In this document: positions 50,887 to 61,259 of the stretch, in pieces
How the letters are laid out: each line of letters begins with the position of its first letter
Numbering within the stretch: position 1 is the first letter of the stretch
NCBI GenBank assembly: GCA_037833965.1
Contig: AP031355.1
Coordinates: 19,679,501-19,743,500 of the forward strand
Length of the DNA: 64,000 nt
Reading direction: 5' to 3'
From: Marchantia polymorpha subsp. ruderalis
Lineage: Eukaryota > Streptophyta > Marchantiopsida > Marchantiales > Marchantiaceae
Program-made: the position numbers and the translations under genes
Notes under the pieces: generated by a model
What the model was told of the DNA's origin: nothing
What the model saw: the letters and a program-made list of their open reading frames with translations, nothing else
The model's database searches: none

Positions 50887-52939
50887 ATTTTGTCTTTGTG
50901 TGCTTCATTTATACAAGTCAAAATAGTCGTTTGGAGATTGGTGTAAGCGGTTGCATGTGAAGAGCACATCTTAGAAACATTGCCATGCATCTCGATGCAT
51001 GCACCTCGTGAACTAAAGCTCACTGTATACATGTTTGTGCCACAGACACTCTTGTTCTCTTATTTTTATTTTCATCAAATAACTCAGACAATGAGTTCCA
51101 AAGTTGGAAACATCGCTCTTATAATACAAATCAATCACACAACATGAAAAAAAAATAAAAATTCAAATTATTTTATCAAACACTTGAAATAAAATTCAAA
51201 TAAAAATAATTTAACAGGTCTTACTATAAAAATTATAAAATGATAAAAATTTATAAAATGATGTTATCAAGTTTTAAAATTGACATTGAATTCTATATTT
51301 ATTAAAGTGAAAAATATTTCATAAAGCATGTTAGAGCTAATTAATTGGCAAAAATGTTGTATATTATTTGAGATAAATTTAAATTTATATTATATAAAAA
51401 ATTTAATCTATAAAAAAAGTATGAAAATATTAGTTATTAATAAAATTTTCATATAATACACAATGTAATGAATATATAAATAATTTTTAATTTTTTTGAA
51501 TTGATTGCATAAAATAGTAATCATTTATTCTATCGCAAAAATAATAAAATCATCACAAAATATAGATTTTTTTTCAAAACATAATTATTAGAAAGCAACA
51601 ATTGAATAATATTTTTGTTGAATTTTGATTTTTTTGATTATTTATTGTTCAAACACATATATATTCAACTTTATCATTTTTGTCGCGAGAATGTGTGATT
51701 CAGCAATACAGGCAGAAGTTAAACTTCAGCGTGGCAATGCGCCGTGCAAGAAAAAAATTCAAAATGGACAATGTTTCATATGTCAACAATATGTGATTAC
51801 CATGCTACATACTCATAGTCTCTCCTCAAGGAACAAATAGGGTTAAAATTGAACCGCCAAAAGTCGGCTGAAACTACACTTTGACATAAAGATCACGCAC
51901 TCCAGCGTGGTGTGTTCTGAAAATAAATCATCAAAAACATTAACAAACAAACATAATGATATGATAACAATAATTTTAAGAAAGATTTTTTGTGAAAAAT
52001 AAAAAATAAAAAATAAACTTCATAAATTTTTTTGTAAAAAATCATTTTTCTATTTAAGTGATTATCAAAATTGATAATCTAAAAATAATTATTTATTGTT
52101 AAAAAATAAATATTACAAAAATGTGTCAATCAATTGTTGTTTGAAACACATAAGCCTAACAATCAATTAAAAGAATCAAAAAATTGATGTTTGTTTAAAA
52201 GAATTTGATTGAAAAAATTTTGATTTGAAAATTTTATTGTTTATAATTTATTTTCTTGATGATAAATCAAGCTTGATTATAAAAAAATATTTGATAATAT
52301 ATGAGAGTTATAAAATTTGTCTTCAATATCATGTTAAAATTTTTGGTTTTAAAATTAGACATCTAAAAAATTAAAAAAATTGACATCAAAATTAATGATG
52401 AAGTTGTATGAGTTGAATTTCATGCATATGTCTAGAATAAAATATTAAAAGAAATAGATTCGTGCATTTTTTTTTGTACAATGAAATTTCAAACATTGAA
52501 TACATTTTCAATGTTTGACAAATAGACATTTTAACGATTGGACAAATAATTGATTCTGAATAAGATTGTACAAAGAAAAAAATTAGAGAAAGTTAAATCT
52601 TCACTACTGAATTGTGTTGAAGAGTAAGATTAAACATTATGAGATTAATGATGTAACATAAACTTCCTCTATATATGGAGCAAATTCTTGAAACGCAAAT
52701 ATTAAAGTAAGATGTTATCAATGGTGCACATCAACAATAAATGATAGATATCAATCAGAATTGTCTACAATGATATCAAAAAAATGTATTAGTAAATTAT
52801 TTATGAGGTATGGATTATAAGCTCATTAATCTATTCATGAAGATCATAATATTGATACTTAGTATGGTGATGACATTGACTTAATCTTAGAAAAAGTAAA
52901 AAAAATTTCTTATGGAAAAGTTCAAGCACTATCAATCAA

Positions 52940-53452
52940 CTTAAGTGAAATTATGCTACGGAATGTGAGATGTAATTGCTAATGCATAACAAGCTTTAAT
53001 ATTTAATGAAGCTTCTTTAGAAAAAACTTTGATTGATTGAAAGTTAATTTACAAGTTGAAATATAATCTAGCAATATATAAGAGTTTCAAAGTCAAGTTT
53101 ATGGCTAGAGATTTCACAGAAATAAAAGATGTTGCCAAAAATAATAAAAATTTCACATGTAGCAAAACATGATACAACTTGACACTTATATGCACTATTT
53201 AATGTTGCAATATTTGATCTAGTTATGAATGTAGTTACGACATTTTTATGGTTTTTTAGGAGAAAATTGACATAAATTAACTAGTTGGCTTCAAAGAGAA
53301 AGTTCGAAAAAAGTTGGTGTGTAGATTGTTGAAATCATTATATTAATTGGAACACATTCATACTTTATAGATTGTGAGATTTTATGAGTTCATAAAAGCA
53401 ATTGATTTTTTGCAAAATGTATATGATATATGCTAATACATGAACAACATAA
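52940..53452 (+). mobile_element. Left part of an old plus-strand Copia element, reverse transcriptase
   Basis: Plus-strand translation gives a stop-riddled Copia RT: KSFKVKFMARDFTEIKDVA, then LVGFKEKVRKKLVCRLLKSLY and FYEFIKAIDFLQ. These are the family's RT blocks, and VCRLLKSLY is identical to the minus-strand copy at about 56,100. The reading stops at 53,452, where the younger element begins, and resumes at 57,735. Heavy AT bias and many stops indicate an old copy. Confidence 0.75.
53448..53452. repeat. Target-site duplication, left copy
   Basis: CATAA immediately before the left LTR is repeated at 57735-57739 after the right LTR. Confidence 0.75.
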
Positions 53453-53706
53453 TTTAAGGATAAAACTCGAAATCACACCGAGCAAGCCAACAACATGAGA
53501 GACACAGAAGACACACGCATAATGTGGTTCACTTTCAAGGGCTACGTTCATGGAGAAATACACTCGAGAGAGTCTAATACTACTTGAAATGAAAACTTAA
53601 CATTATTCGCAGAAGCATTAGGATATATATATCCAAGGTAAGCAACTAATCTCAACTATAAATAACTACACATGAGGTTACTCCTTAACCAAAGTTAACC
53701 TCAACA
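53453..53706 (-). repeat. Copia 3' LTR
   Basis: 254 bp, homologous to 57484-57734 and to the lone LTR at 4630-4878. Confidence 0.85.
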
Positions 53707-54460
53707 ATCTCCCCATTAGCTCGCGTTAAGAGTATCATTAACCTCTCTAACCTATATTATTACTCAAACGGACGGAAAGTTCTGGACGGAAATCTAACAC
53801 AAGGTACCTCTTTAAACAAGAGTTAACTAGAACCAAGCCGTAACCATATTAGGATAGAGTAATAATATATAGAGGTAACTTAACAGTCTCCCTTATCTCG
53901 TGTTAAGGAATCTCAGTAACCTCTCTAACCTATATAATTACTTCCATAACATGATAGAGTAATAACATAGAGAGATAACTTAACAATCTTCCCTTAACTT
54001 GTGTCAAAGAATCTCAGTAATCTCTCTAACCTATATTATTACTTCCATAATATAATAGAGTAATAATATACAGAGGTAACTCAACAATCTCTCCTTAACT
54101 CGTGTTAAATAATCTTAGTAACCTCTAAAACCTATATTATTACTCTCATAACATGATATAGTAATAACATACAGAGGTAATCCAACAATCTCCCCCTTAA
54201 CTCATGTTAAAGAATCTCAATCATCTCTCTAACTATATTATTATTCCCATAACATGATAGAGTAAAAACATACAGAGATAATCCAAAAATCTCATCCTTA
54301 AGTCGTGTTAAGGAATCTCAATCAACTCTTTAACCTATACTATTACTCCGCGTGAAGTTCTAGAAGTAAACCTACCACAATGTCCCTCTTTAAACAATCA
54401 TTAAGTAGAACTAAGCCGTAGTCATAACATAATAGAGTGATAATATACAAAGATAACTAA
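53702..54460. repeat. Tandem array of about 100-bp units between RNase H and the 3' LTR
   Basis: Six units begin near 53702, 53881, 53981, 54081, 54182 and 54283. Each opens with CAACAATCTCCCCTTAACTCG or a variant (the polypurine tract in reverse) and contains CTCTCTAACCTATATTATTACT. The four inner units are 100-101 bp. The outer two are about 178 bp because they keep a 78-bp segment (TCTTTAAACAA, AAGCCGTA) lost from the inner ones. Confidence 0.85.
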
Positions 54461-55017
54461 AATTCATATTTCTCGTGCTCTCGATGCACAACTTGCATAG
54501 TAGCACAGTGTTGCCTGAAACTCTTCAAAAAAATAACTTTGGTCAACACATCAATTGGATTGAGTTTACCGTTGATCTTCACTAACTCAATTGTTTTCTC
54601 AGACATTGCTTGTCCAATAAAGTGATACTTGATGTCGATGTGATTCACTCTACCATCCATGACTTGGTTTGCAATCAAATGTAAAACACTTTGGCTATCA
54701 CAATGAAGATTGATCACGCCATGTGTGAATTTCATCTTCATGATAATATTATTCAACCAAATAGCTTCCTTTATTGCTTCTGTTGCCGCCACATATTCAG
54801 CTTCCATTGTTGATTGAGTTACACACTTCTGCAAGGTAAATCTCCAACTAATGCTTCCACTGCCAAGTGTAAACACATATCCAATTGTAAATTTACTTTT
54901 GTCTAAATCTTGTTCAAAGTCAGCATTAACGTAGTCAAACAAGGACTTGGCATTGTCTAATAATCCATCAAACAATAAGCCATAATCCATAGTACTCTTC
55001 AGATATCTCAAAATCAA
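54457..55017 (-). pseudogene. Copia RNase H fragment
   Basis: An open frame of 186 codons with all main Copia RNase H blocks: FDYVNADFEQDLDKSKFTIGYVF, STMEAEYVAA, NLHCDSQSVLHL and HIDIKYHFI. The acidic residues of the active site appear present. It is the only long intact frame left in the element and lies just upstream of the ~100-bp array. The rest of the polyprotein is broken, so no functional product is expected. Confidence 0.85.
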
Positions 55018-55594
55018 TTTTGCTACTTCTCAATGAACTTTCCAAGGATTCAACATGTACCTGTTCACCTTCCCCAATGCCAGAATAATATATATATGCC
55101 AGAACTATGCCTAGTGCACATCATTAAATACATGAGGTTGCATACAACTTGTTCATTGGAAACATATGACATTCTTACATTCTTTACATCAGTTGTAGTA
55201 CATTGAGTTGCAGAGTTTAAAATGTGATGGCAAAGGAGTCTACGCTACTTTTGAATCGGCCATATTGAACCTTTCAAGTATACGACAAACATACTTGCCC
55301 TAACTCAATCATATCTATTCAAAATTCATATAGATAATCATGACTAATATACTCTTTGATTCTCCCATATCCTTCATCTTAAATATAGACTTTAGTTAAC
55401 TCTTGCATTCATCAATATCAGATTGATTCTTTGACAAGATGAGCATGTCGTCAACGTAGACTACTAAAATGATGAGATTGAACGTCTCATCATTCATCTT
55501 CTTCATGTAGACACAAGGATCATACACGCTTCATAGAAAATCTTGTGCCTTCATAAACTCATCAAATCGTGTATTTCACTGCTTAAGAGCTTGT

Positions 55595-56056
55595 TGTAAC
55601 CATCTTTAATTAGTTAGAATTAAAGTAGAGGTTACTCTAAATGTTGATATAGACACTTTAGAGTACACTAGTTGTAATTGCCACATCAGCGATCTGCGCG
55701 CTTGGTAGACAAAGAGTAGTTGTGATAGTTGACAGCGACACGTCAACGATCCGTGTGCATGTTAGGTAAGGATTGAATGTGTTAGTTGACATCGACACGT
55801 CAACGATCCGTGTGCTTGTTAGGTAAGGATTGAGTGTGTTGGAAGCGCCATGTAAGCGATCCGTGTGATTGTTAGGGTTATCTGCCACATCATCCATCCA
55901 CTAGGACTGAAATGGATGGTGGGGATAAGATTTTATCTCCTTGTACTTGTTGGTGAGAGCTATATAAGGGAGAGTAGAACCATTGTTGGTATCTCTCATC
56001 TTTAGAATTTATGTTTTCATCTTCGAATGAACTTCTCTCTAAACCCTAGTGTTACC
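55595..56056 (+). mobile_element. Solo LTR of a different family inserted in the Copia RT
   Basis: The 462-bp insert starts TGTAACCATC and ends GTGTTACC, has a TATATAAGGG box at 55961-55970, and is flanked by CTTGT (55590-55594) and TTTGT (56057-56061), a 5-bp duplication with one mismatch. Removing it would restore continuous RT sequence, since LKQ is followed by ALKQ. The TGTAAC...GTTAC ends are typical of plant LTRs. It contains a 57-bp tandem repeat. Confidence 0.75.
55691..55880. repeat. About 57-bp tandem repeat inside the solo LTR
   Basis: Four units start at about 55691, 55748, 55805 and 55858, each with CGATCCGTGTG (CGATCTGCGCG in the first) followed by TGTTAGG or a variant. Confidence 0.8.
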
Positions 56057-56542
56057 TTTGTTTAAGTTCATACAATGATTTCAACAATCTACAAACCAAC
56101 CTCTCCTTGCCTTTGACCTCAAAGCTAAATGATTGTTTCATGTAGATCTACTCATATAAATATCCATGAAGAAAGGTTGTAATCACATTCATATGATTCA
56201 TAACAAGACTTAATATTGCGGCCAATGCACATATTAGACGAATTGTAGCATACTTTGCTACATGACAAAAAAAAATTGTTGTAATTCACACTCTTCTTCT
56301 ATGTGAAACCTCTTGTCATCACCTGGCTTTGAAGATTCTTGTTTTATCTCCTGCTCGATTGTCTTTCAGCTTTTACACTCACTTAGAGTCAATCAATGTT
56401 TGATTTTTAAGAAGCTCAACCAACTCGCAAGTTTTGTTATCAATCAGTAACTACATGTCCCGCTCCATAGCAACATTTTACTCAAGCTTGTTGACCGAAG
56501 CTTGAGCTTTCTTGTATGAAGAAGATTCACTTTCTTCCAAGA

Positions 56543-56816
56543 TCAACGCCATACCGTATTCATCCTAAAAATCAAGGTCACAATATTTGAGAATGGATGA
56601 ATGGGCCCATACATCAAATCTCTCAAGAGCTCTATTAGTACGTTGTGATCTTTTAGTAGACGTTTCCATTTGATCTCTATCGTCTGGTACTGTTGTAATA
56701 TGCTTATCATCGATAATCTGCTCCTGTAGTTCATGCTCTTCAAGAATTTGCTCCACATGCATTGATGCTTCTTTTTGTGACAGATCATTAATGATAGAAG
56801 TATCAATCACCTCCAC
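56543..56816 (-). pseudogene. Copia integrase-RT linker fragment
   Basis: The frame 56816-56565 includes RSQRTNRALERFD, resembling the RRSxRxxxPxxRY block that precedes Copia RT. It continues in a shifted frame into DEYGMALILEE. It lies between the integrase and RT pieces as expected. Confidence 0.55.
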
Positions 56817-56880
56817 AACAACATCCGTGAGTAAAGATTTCTCCTTGTAAGTAAGGAAAGCCTCAAAATTTTCCCTGCTT

Positions 56881-57475
56881 TCAATATGTCAGCTCATTGA
56901 AAGAAACATATTTACTAACAACCATCTTACGGGCAACTTGATCCCATAGCCTGTAACCTTTCAGTCCACTAGCATATCCAAGAAAACGATATTTTTTGGA
57001 TGTATGATCTAATTTAATCTTGTGCTTCTTAGTTGTGAGAGTATAAGCATTACAACCAAAAATTCTCAAATGACTATATTACGCCTTCGTTTATGACTCA
57101 GTTCAAACGGTGTTAAGAAACTGATTGCACTAAAAGAGGAAAGGTTTATCAAATAAATTGCGATGTTGACAGCTTTGGCAAATTTCACGGTAAACCTTAT
57201 TCGCTAAACATACTCTGCACCTTCTTCAACATTGTTCGACTGAGTCGTTCAAAAATAGAGTTTTGTTGTGGAGTATAAACCTTCGTGAAATGGCGAGTGA
57301 TTCCCTCCTCTGTAGAATACATCTGAAATTTCTCACTAGTATACTCGTCACCATTATCTGATCGTAGATATCTCATATTGTGTCCAGTCTAAGTCTCAAA
57401 TTGTATGCGCCAACTTTTGAAGGTTGAAAACACTTCAGACTTGTGGAAAAAAATATATACTCACACATACCTCTG
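56881..57475 (-). pseudogene. Copia integrase fragment
   Basis: In the minus direction: RYLRSDNGDEYTSEKFQMY, EEGITRHFTKVYTPQQNS and RTMLKKVQSMF (integrase core with its catalytic Asp region), then, after stops, RIFGCNAYTLTTKKHKIKLD and RFLGYASGLKGYRLWD at 57069-56881. The N-terminal HHCC finger is absent. The fragment abuts the 5' LTR and primer-binding remnant, showing a large internal deletion. Confidence 0.8.
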
Positions 57476-57483
57476 ATTTCAAT

Positions 57484-57734
57484 TCTAATGGTAAAACTCG
57501 AGATCACACTAAGCAAGCCAATAACACAAGAGACATAGAAGACACATGTATAACGTGGTTCACCCTCAAGGGCTACGTCCACAAAGTAATACACTCGAAA
57601 GAGTTTACCACTTGAAATGAAAACATAACATTATCCGCAGAAGCATCAGGGTATATATATCCAAGATAGGCGATCAATCTTAGCTTTAAATAACTACACA
57701 TGAAATTACTGCTTAATCAGAGTTAACCTCAACA
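57484..57734 (-). repeat. Copia 5' LTR
   Basis: 251 bp. Its conserved block matches the other two LTRs, and it is followed on the minus strand by the primer-binding-site remnant at about 57,472-57,486. Confidence 0.85.
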
Positions 57735-57739
57735 CATAA
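57735..57739. repeat. Target-site duplication, right copy
   Basis: CATAA, matching 53448-53452. Confidence 0.75.
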
Positions 57740-58640
57740 TAGTGAAAATTTTAATTTGATTATTCTATTTTTTTAAGTACATGCATGCTCATTTTAGCAA
57801 ATTATCAATCCGACATTGAAAAATATAATTCTAGTTGAAATTTGCATTGAAGATGAAATATTTGATTAAGTCTAAGAAAATATTAGAAATGAAGATTCAT
57901 AGAAATTTGAAGAAAAAAAGATTTTGATTGAGTCAAGGTAAATAAGTTGAACTTATGTATAACATGTTAAGCATAAAAAACTCTAAAGGAGTTGGATTTC
58001 TTTGACATGATACTCTAAATATGTTGCAACTTGATGTCCAATTAATGCTTTTGAAAAGAAAAAGATGTCATCGATTTTATATGACAAAGTTGTGAACGAC
58101 TTTATGTATTTGATGATCTTCACAAGATCTGATAATTCTCTAGCTATAAACAAAATGAGCATGTATACGTTGAATTCAAGAAAGATGTAGTGAAATGAAT
58201 TATATGTATCTAAAAAGTACTAAGGATTATGATCTATTGTTTCATAAACTATTAAACAATGTCAAAGTCTTGTTTAATTAAGTTAATGATGAGTATGGAC
58301 AAGATTTGAAAAATAGTAAATCACAACTAAACATATATTTATACTTGATGAAGAATGCATTAGTTAGAAATTTTTTGTGCAAAAGTATGTAGCTGAGTTC
58401 ACAATGTATGCTATATATATAGCAAAAGCAACAGAAACACTACTTAATTGAATAGATTTCTTGTCAAGTCAAGATTAAAACATGAGGTTGTTAATCTTCA
58501 TTGTGATAATCAAAGTGTGTTACATCTTGCTACAAATCCAGTGATGGATAGTACAGTGAAGCACATCCACATTATGTATCATTTTATCATATATGCAGTT
58601 TACATTAAAACATTATTACTATGCAGGTAAACTCATTCCA
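57740..58640 (+). mobile_element. Right part of the old plus-strand Copia element, RT end and RNase H
   Basis: The plus-strand sequence resumes with ENFNLIILFF, aligning to ETFNLIILVVYVDDM of the younger copy, and ends with RNase H residues HEVVNLHCDNQSVLHLATN and HIHIMYHFI at 58,470-58,600. Together with 52,940-53,452 it forms one element split by the minus-strand insertion. It is stop-riddled and AT-rich. Its own LTRs were not clearly identified; 58,900-59,170 contains TATATAAGGAG and may be part of one. Confidence 0.75.
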
Positions 58641-60668
58641 CCTGATTTGTTGAACAAAATTATTACTTTAGAGAATAACAAAACAATAGAACTATGCATT
58701 TAAACTCATTCCGCCTAATTTGTTGAAAAAAGTTATTACTTTACAGAATAAAAAAAAAACGTTATAACTATACAAAGTTTGCATGAGGAGCATCATCATA
58801 GTTTACTTGCATATTTTTTACCTCTTTATATTTGTATTCTTTCATGGTTCAGCTATGGCTTAATTATAGTTAGCTTTAGTTTTAAAAAGAATCAATGTTT
58901 GATTTTTAAAAAAATTCTTGTACATTAATTATATGAATTATACAGATTATTTTCTCCACAACATTATATAAGGAGTAAATTTTTAATATTTATACAATTA
59001 GTAGGTTAATTAGAGTTAATTCATTTTAATTTGGATTGGTTTTTGGCTTAATCCTAGTTAAAGTAAGATTCAAGATCTTGTCACCCATTATATATAGTAA
59101 GAAAATCATAGTTGAGAATTTTCTTTACCAAAGTTTGAGTAAATAATTTCTTGTTCTTGTGAATGTAGTCAGAGACCGACTAACCACATATGTCGATTTG
59201 TGTGTGTCTTTCTATGTTTGTTGATTTTTTGTTTTTTTATAGTACTTCACCTTTTTATTATAGCATCAAATGCTCTAATTGCAAGAATTTAAACTTTTGC
59301 TATGTAGTTTTCATTGTTGCATGAGAGACTTTCATATTTGTAATAACAAAATCTATCTTTCCCTTAGTAATCTAGTCACAAATCCAATCCTATCCTACAT
59401 GCAAGAATTACACTAATAGATTTATCATTTTTATATAACATTATATATGAACTCAATATTATATATGTTAACATCATATAGATTATTTAAGTTGTGAATG
59501 GCTTATCAATTTCGCCTACTCACATTCCAAAGATAGTGATTGATATGTTGCATTTGTACAAACTCCATGTTTCAACATTTTAGAGTATATATCTTATATA
59601 TGTCAAATATTTTGATCTATCTATTCTAAAATAAGTAGATCAAAATATTTCTAGAATCTTTAAGAGAAAACATGTCACATGTCATTACACTAGAAGCTAA
59701 CTCTCTCATGATATAGTGTTCATCTTCATAAGATGAACTTAAACATAGTTGGGTAACAACTGACAGATTAGGGTTAGTTCTGCGTGGAATGGGCTCTTCG
59801 GCGTCATTTTCTCCTTGCACTATTTTTGGTGTTTCCATTTTGTGACATAAAGTCAAAACTTTGGTTCATTATCATATTATGAATCGATGTATTAGTTAGA
59901 GTGGATTCCATGGTATACCTACCATATGGAGCTCATTGAAAATCATCACCATAAGGTGTCCTTTGACGGCTGTATAATTCCTTAAAGGAAGAACCTCAGG
60001 CATTTTATCAGTCCATTCTTCCTACACTTCTTGACCCAATGTGCTCTGATGTCGTAAAAGTTGCAAGAACCAGTCTTGTACCTTCCTGCTCTACCACAGA
60101 AGTTATAATCTACTGCACCTTGACTTACTTCGGCGCCACATGAACATGCATGATCACATCTAGCAACTTCTTATGTCCAATGCCTAGCATGATTATGCTA
60201 AATGTTAAAAGATATGGGAGCAGCTTTGTAAATTTATTGTAAGCCATTTTGAGCACATGAATTCCGAAACTCAATGTGAACAAGATAATCATACATGAGA
60301 AATAAGCCACAACTTATTACATTTTCATCTGTCACGACATAGTTTTGTTAGGAAGAGTACAAGATCCTATAACGATCAGAAACATGTAAAACTTCTATAC
60401 TTCTAGTTTTGTACTCTTAATGTCAATTAGATACTGGTTATTCGTTCAAGAAATAATAATAAAAAGTCAAATGATTATTATCCCATAATTTCATATTACC
60501 CATTGCATGAAGAGGTATCGGAGGAGCTGCTGGTGAAACAGCCTTGCCTTCCGTATGTCTATGGTTGCTTATTGCCATGCCGCATTTTTTATTCTATGCA
60601 TCCCCTATATCCTCCATACAAAAGCCCATGGTAAAAAATCTCGCTCAAAATCTTAAGTGGATTATTAG
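58641..60668. other. 2.0 kb AT-rich, no gene seen
   Basis: No recognised protein on either strand. A perfect 15-bp inverted repeat (AAATATTTTGATCTA) with a loop of about 15 bases lies near 59,605-59,650. A 76-codon minus-strand frame at 59,626-59,856 is unassigned. Confidence 0.4.
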
Positions 60669-61244
60669 AAGGAAAAATGCTTGGCTAAGGGTCGCACTTC
60701 TGAAGATAGACTTGTCCGTCGTCGGTCAGCCTCCAACCCTAAGGCCTTGGGAACTCCGGATAGCAATCAATCATTCGCAGGTGTGGAAGACTTCGGATCA
60801 GTCAGATTTGATGGAGACAATTTGGAGATAAAGCACAAGAAAAACAAAAAAGAAAAGTCGGGAAAAAGCAGCTATGGCGCCGAGACTAGCCACCCAGTCC
60901 GGTTCGGCTCAGAATGTCCGCGGCCGGGGAAGGAGGAGAAGGTGGACACTGAGGCCATTGCCAAACTGACATCGCCATTAGAGAAACGGAAGGCTTCGTT
61001 TGGGCCACCTTCTCCTCCTCCCTTCGTTCGCTTGGCAATCTTATCCCCTTTTCGTTTGGCAAAACCTTATCCCCTATCTGCCAAAGCCCAGGGGCTTCTT
61101 CTGCCCTGCCCTCCTCGCCTGCAGAGCTCTCTCGCTCTCTCTCACTCCAAACCTTCTGCTCGAGCTCGAGGCATTTCTCTCACTCGCACATTCAGCCCCG
61201 AGCTCTCCCTGCCGCTGTCGAGGTCGCGGAGAATTGTACATTAG
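60669..61244 (+). other. Open frame overlapping the L12 leader, uncertain
   Basis: The frame is open from 60669, after a TAG, to 61244, but has no ATG near its start. The first part is basic and hydrophilic (EDRLVRRRSASNPKALGTPD, KHKKNKKEKSGKS) and reads like real protein. The second half (PPSPPPFVRLAILSPFRL) reads through the pyrimidine-rich leader of L12 and is probably noncoding. It may be a captured exon fragment or chance openness. No family recognised. Confidence 0.25.
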
Positions 61245-61259
61245 ATCACCACAGAGATT
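61000..61259 (+). promoter_or_regulatory. Pyrimidine-rich 5' leader of the plastid L12 gene
   Basis: CT-rich runs (CTCTCTCGCTCTCTCTCACTCC at 61,125-61,146) directly precede the start codon. Such tracts are common in leaders of highly expressed plant genes. The transcription start cannot be placed by eye. Confidence 0.4.

Larger units (their letters stand above)
44400..52900. other. AT-rich gene desert, about 8.5 kb
   Basis: Base composition falls sharply to mostly A and T, with poly-A/T runs throughout and no protein-coding frame with recognisable content. A TA microsatellite lies at about 46,444-46,477. Four short islands have normal GC and intact CpG: about 45,280-45,400, 49,855-50,010, 50,817-51,060 and 51,685-51,915. 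The island frames give no recognised protein. The right edge merges into decayed Copia sequence of the same composition, so much of the block is probably old transposon DNA. Confidence 0.6.
55020..56530 (-). pseudogene. Copia reverse transcriptase remnants, split by a solo LTR
   Basis: Reading the minus strand, CELVELLKNQTLI (about 56,410) leads to KARX-type residues, then VCRLLKSLYELKQ at about 56,100-56,060. After the solo LTR the frame resumes as ALKQ-stop-NTRFDEFMKAQDFL and DETFNLIILVVYVDDMLILSK near 55,450. YVDDM is the polymerase active site. Internal stops and frame changes are numerous. Confidence 0.75.
53453..57734 (-). mobile_element. Decayed Ty1/Copia LTR retrotransposon, internally deleted
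   Basis: The element is 4,282 bp on the minus strand. LTRs are 57484-57734 (5') and 53453-53706 (3'), both starting TGTTGAGGTTAAC and ending near TTAGA/TTAAA instead of CA. Next to the 5' LTR is a degenerate primer-binding site (TTGAAATCAGAGG, against the usual TTGGTATCAGAGC for initiator Met tRNA). Gag and protease are missing, and integrase begins almost at once. Order along the minus strand: integrase core (RYLRSDNGDEY), its C-terminal part, RT with VCRLLKSLYELKQ and YVDDMLI, then RNase H. A polypurine tract AATGGGGAGAT precedes the 3' LTR. Stops and frameshifts show that it is dead. A solo LTR interrupts the RT. Confidence 0.88.

Noticed and set aside
44400-52900. Inserted organelle DNA or an AT-rich foreign segment
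   Set aside because: I saw no plastid or mitochondrial gene motif, and the composition continues into decayed Copia sequence, so old nuclear transposon DNA is simpler.
54081-55880. CRISPR-like array
   Set aside because: The units are contiguous diverged tandem repeats without unique spacers, inside LTR retroelements of a plant genome.
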